From positions 785,498 through 849,497 of the forward strand of contig KV425553.1 in NCBI GenBank assembly GCA_001632425.1: a stretch of DNA of 64,000 nucleotides, written 5' to 3'. The DNA comes from Neolentinus lepideus HHB14362 ss-1. Its lineage: Eukaryota > Basidiomycota > Agaricomycetes > Gloeophyllales > Gloeophyllaceae. Shown here one piece after another: positions 60,353 to 64,000 of the stretch. The notes beneath the pieces are model-generated. The model ran no database searches. It was not told the DNA's origin and was given only the letters and a program-made list of their open reading frames with translations. The translations under genes and the position numbers were made by a program. Within the stretch, counting starts at the first letter, position 1; each line of letters starts with the position of its first letter.

Positions 60353-62242
60353 ATGACATGTAAGTTCTTGACTGTCCAACTCCCTTTCCTACATTGACGC
60401 CTCATGTCTAGCGGAGGAGCCATCATGCTCGCCGTACCAGCTCAATGCTCGACAGCCCGCCGCAGCCATGCGTGTCGACATCGTCAAGATGGAGGATGTA
60501 GACACCGGATCGACACTCTCGTCTCCAGCCACTCCCTCTGACTACGATCCAACTCCCAGACGGTTCTCTTCGCATTCACCGGAGTTAACTTGCCTGCACG
60601 AGCCTAGTACAGGCCCGAAGAGAAGCAAGAGCTCGGCATCTAGCAAGGGACATGGGGAGAAGCGAAAACGCTCCCGCGTAACTCAAGAGCAATTGGTCCA
60701 CCTCGAGCAATTTTTTGCGGAAGATCGTATTCCAACGGCGGCTCGCCGAAAAGAAATCAGCGATTTTCTGGGTATGCAGGAGCGACAGACGCAGATATGG
60801 TTTCAGAATAGGTGATTACAATTACCTCTACTTCCATGTCTCACTAATCACTTCCGGTAGACGGGCAAAGGCTAAACAGCTTGATACCAAAAGGACTCCT
60901 CGCGCGAGTGATGAGCCCATGGAAAGACCACCCGAAACGCCACCGGACCTGCTCATCGCACGAGAGTCACATCTTGAAAGGTTCATCCACGAGAATGAAC
61001 GTGTGTATAGAGTCGCATGTTCGATGGAATTTTGCTGACTCTGCCTCCAAAGCTATCACCATTATTCCGTGCATGGAGCTCAATATTGGCTGGTGGCGTC
61101 GTGCTGCAAATGGCGCAGGCAGAGCTGATCTGATTGCGTACATGTGTGAACGTCGCGGGTGCCTAACCTGGTTTGTCCAGTCGTCGGATCGTGGATTCAA
61201 GATTGAAATCCCGTTCAACATCATCGTCGACTCCCAGTTCACGACCGTGAACCCCGGCACAGCTATCGCATCGTTTTTCTTATCGGAACCACCGCTGTTC
61301 TATACAGAGAATGTGGTTGCGCCGACAGGGGCGACGTCTCCGGTACGCACATGGCAAGCCTCTGCCGACTGGACTGAAGGTATGCAGGCGTCCGGTAACC
61401 TTAGGCACGACCTCGTTGGTTCTGTCGCTTCACTGGCGAATCTCGTGCGCAGATTCCACATGAACTCGCCCGGCTCGGGTATCCAGTTAGTTTCCCCATA
61501 TGGAACTCCCGACGAGGTGGTGTCACAGGCGTCTGTAACACCTGAAGCGACCTCGGGCGGTGATATGTGTTATGGGAATGGGGAAACGCCAAAGCTGGAA
61601 TATTTCGGGCACGGTCGGAGACGGTCGTTTTCGGGACCTCCGATACTTAACACAACGCCGTTGGATAGTGGTCCAAGCCTTCCTCGAGTCGTTACGCAAC
61701 ATCTCGATCCTCGCGTCGGCGCATTATTAGACCCGTCGTCGGCCTCGTCTTCTGTCTCGTCCCCTTGTTCGCAGTACTCTCGAGGCTCCCCCCGTTCTTC
61801 GACCCACCCGACCCCCGTGACACCTGACTACCCGCTCCCGGCGTTCAATGACACCAGCGCACCGGACGCTCAATACCAATACCTGAGTCAACACGCTTAT
61901 CACAGGCTATCCCCTCGGGTCGTGTCACCCGTTCCCTGCAACGACGACCCTGAAACCAATTCTTTCTTCGTCGAGAAGGGTGGCCCGTACGACCCTCGCG
62001 CTGGTTTGACGGCTCTGTCTTCGTTATCTATGGACCCTACTTTACCTGGTGCGCCTCCTCCTTCGCCTCCCATCCTGACGACATCCCTTCACTGGACTCC
62101 CCGAAGCTTGACTCCGGAGCTTGGCTCAGGGTCTTTGTACGACGAACCTGCGTTCCTCGAACCTCTGATGGCTCCTCCTTCCGATGTCGCTGCGTCGCCT
62201 TGCTGGACTTCTCACTACGTCCAGTACTCCAGCGGTCAGTAG
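60353..62242 (+). CDS. Homeodomain transcription factor (fungal Phx1/Yox1-like class)
   Basis: Four exons (60353-60359, 60412-60811, 60861-61000, 61053-62242) give about 578 residues; the first exon carries only the first two codons. The homeodomain runs from KRKRSRVTQEQLVHLEQFF through RIPTAARRKEISDFLG to QTQIWFQNRRAKAKQ, a typical three-amino-acid-gap-free 60-residue domain interrupted by an intron inside WFQNRR. Downstream a conserved non-homeobox block (CMELNIGWWRRAA ... RGCLTWFVQ ... FKIEIPFNII) is the kind found in basidiomycete homeobox regulators of fruiting. The rest is Ser/Pro-rich with a likely activation function. In S. pombe Phx1 acts in stationary-phase survival; the target here is unknown. 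Confidence 0.88.
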
Positions 62243-62855
62243 CTGCAGTGTCGTCTCAGTTTCTCATTTCTGTGCATAAAATCCCGCTATTATATTTCCT
62301 CTTACATTATTATGCCGACAGAACGGCTACTATTGCTGGACTATTTATCGTTTGCATCCATTGCCGTCCATCCCACGCTCGATGCTCTGGACTTAGCTTC
62401 ATCCTTGACACTTTGCATCATTGCCTCCCATATGATATAACTGCACAAACACTCACATGGACCCGTCATTTACCTCTATGCCATCTTGCATTTCCAGTCT
62501 TATCGATCTTGTGAATACTTCGCTTCTATTGGATACACATTAACTACTCGCCGCTACAGTATTTTCATTTATTCCTAGTTCATAGTTAGTATTTATAGGT
62601 CATTGCTCGTAGTATCCTGAGCGCTGTAGTTGTAGAACCATATGCATTTGCTTGCGTGGCTATTTGTCCACTCCTATATTTGGCAGACCATCCGAAACAA
62701 ACAGTTTGCGATCACAGACCGGGGCTGGTTTGGAGGCTAGAGACCATAAAAGAGTAGAATCATTATTGATGTTGCATACATGATAAACCTAGTACGCGGT
62801 TGTAGAGGTGGGGTCGACGTCGTGCATGAAGAGACAGTCGTATGACAAGACAACG
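62243..62855. other. Convergent spacer between the homeodomain gene and TIM13
   Basis: No gene recognised; it holds the two 3' untranslated regions. An open frame that starts inside the homeodomain gene runs to 62514 but is in another frame and unsupported. Confidence 0.45.
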
Positions 62856-63381
62856 TTATGTTGCTCGCTCCACACGCTCTTTTTGAACTCGAGCGACATA
62901 TGTACGAGAAACAATGTTAACTGTATGAAAGGCCGTGAGGATCGTGACTGGATGCGGAAATAAAATGACTAACATGTGTCCATATACCTGTCCATACATC
63001 TGGATAGACACGTCTAGCATAGAGAGTATGTTTAGGGGCGACACGCATGGCATGCTAATAGAATCACCTGCTCTGATCCTGACAGAGAGGTGCCGGGCTT
63101 GGTTATGCATTTAGAAAAGCATCTTTCATTAATAGCCTGACGACTGTTAACAACTCCTCCAGCAAGTGCGAACCAACTTCACGCACGGTAAGAAGACCCT
63201 GCAGCTGCTGCACCCTCATCTCGCTCTCGATTTCTCTTTTTAATTCCTCCGCTCTCTGGGCTTGAACGTCTGGAGGCTATTAAGCAAGAGGACATCTCCC
63301 GTCCATGGAATATAATTGCATACCAGCACTTGACTGCTGAGACGCTCCAGTTCCTGGCACAGACCTGAAGAAGCTAGACAT
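62856..63381 (-). CDS. TIM13: Mitochondrial small Tim chaperone Tim13
   Basis: Five small exons (63381-63324, 63269-63198, 63156-63068, 63013-62974, 62920-62856) join in phase to 107 residues. The twin CX3C motif is present: CFSKC and, after KPGTSLSGSEQ, CLSRC. MDRYMDTFNIVSRTYVARV is the conserved Tim13 C-terminal helix. With Tim8 the protein ferries hydrophobic inner-membrane proteins across the intermembrane space. Choosing the acceptor ending CCTCCAG for exon 2 and the donor ACAT|GTTAGT after exon 4 is what restores the frame; each alternative gives a stop. The exact borders around exon 3 (QGVVNS) are the least certain. The gene is divergent from the JJJ1-type gene. Confidence 0.88.
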
Positions 63382-63562
63382 GGCCGATACTAAGATATGG
63401 ATACCGCTTCAGTGTTGACACCACAGTCGAAACGAGGTTTGCTTAAAGTCGGTCGCACGCTGCTAATAAGCTCGCCGAACGCGACGTCAGTTTTTGGTAC
63501 GAAGTCCATCTTCTCACGGCCAAGAACCGTGACTTGCCTTTAGAATCTGATCTTCGACTGCT
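63382..63562. promoter_or_regulatory. Bidirectional promoter between TIM13 and the J-protein gene
   Basis: 181 bases separate the divergent ATGs; no clear core element is seen. Confidence 0.4.
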
Positions 63563-64000
63563 ATGGGTGCAGGTGCCTCTGCATCGCGTCCAGATGACGA
63601 GGGCGCTGAGGGATCTGGCCACACTGACTACTATGCGCTATTAGAAGTTGATGAATCCGCTAGCGCAGACGATATCAAGGCACGGGGTTCATGCTAAGAT
63701 CTGAGAGGCAATGTGTAACTTGACCATAGCGATCCTTCCGACGACTAGCCCTTATTCACCACCCGGACAAGAACAAGGATGATGCAGAAGGCGCGACGAA
63801 GCGTTTCACAGCAATTCAGCAGGCTTATGAGGCTAGTCTGTCCCATCATCCATTCCAGGCTTGTATTAACGTCTAATACAGGTGTTAAGCGATGAGCAAG
63901 TAAATGGGTGCCTTATATGAAACAGGCTGTTAGTCTGATTCTTATATTTAAGTAGGAGAGAGCTTGGTATGACTCGCATCGGGCTGCTTTGGCACCAGAG
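63563..64000 (+). CDS. JJJ1: JJJ1/DNAJC21-type J-protein (partial, runs off the window)
   Basis: Exon 1 (63563-63679) reads [14 protein letters not shown] ... [20 protein letters not shown]. The next exon from 63730 gives [21 protein letters not shown] with the HPD motif that stimulates Hsp70 ATPase. Short exons with VLSDEQ and [15 protein letters not shown] follow, the latter being the JJJ1-specific continuation. JJJ1 works with Hsp70 in recycling 60S maturation factors (Arx1/Rei1). The C-terminal zinc-finger part lies beyond the window. The first intron (63680-63729) begins with GC and the second also seems to begin with GC (after the codon for YE); the third begins with GT. Confidence 0.86.

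Overview
The window is nuclear DNA of a filamentous basidiomycete, most likely a wood- or litter-decaying agaricomycete. Genes lie on both strands and are cut by many introns of about 45-60 bases. The gene content fits this group: an AA14-type lytic polysaccharide monooxygenase, a GH79-type beta-glucuronidase, a secreted aspartic protease, a LAMMER kinase and several agaricomycete-type orphan proteins. No rRNA, tRNA, CRISPR array or intact transposon was recognised. Exon borders were read by eye from GT/GC...AG signals, frame continuity and family conservation, without transcript data.

Left part (1-14 kb). Three tandem copies of an SGNH/GDSL esterase resembling isoamyl-acetate hydrolases (the first is only a 3' end) run into the 3' end of the convergent AA14 gene, and the repeat unit has captured a piece of that AA14 tail. 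After a gene-poor stretch come an orphan protein with a nuclease-like motif (frame-broken near its end), a protein joining a MLKL/HeLo-like helical domain to an RGG tail, a metallo-beta-lactamase-fold hydrolase and a MYND zinc-finger protein.

Middle (14.5-30 kb). Chromatin and genome-maintenance genes: a four-BRCT Dpb11/Rad4/TopBP1 homologue paired head-to-head with ARV1, a RING protein with SUMO-interaction-like motifs, a GFA/CENP-V-type zinc protein, and a large MYST acetyltransferase carrying a double PHD finger as in animal KAT6.

Middle right (30.9-43.6 kb). A complete LAMMER kinase, a secreted aspartic protease, a Gly/Met-rich protein, then a second LAMMER gene with the same seven-exon structure and an open frame that has lost the DFG aspartate and other catalytic residues. 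It is followed by a relic of the 3' end of the Gly/Met gene, so an 8-kb block was probably duplicated and then internally deleted. A FAD monooxygenase with a one-base frameshift follows.

Right part (44-64 kb). Compact, mostly housekeeping genes, several for mitochondria: COX4, GH79, a repeated double-zinc-finger protein, exosome RRP41, TRM8, mitochondrial citrate synthase, a ZNF830 homologue, COX10, U1-70K, a homeodomain factor, TIM13 and the start of a JJJ1-type J-protein. TRM8/CIT1, COX10/U1-70K and TIM13/JJJ1 are close divergent pairs.
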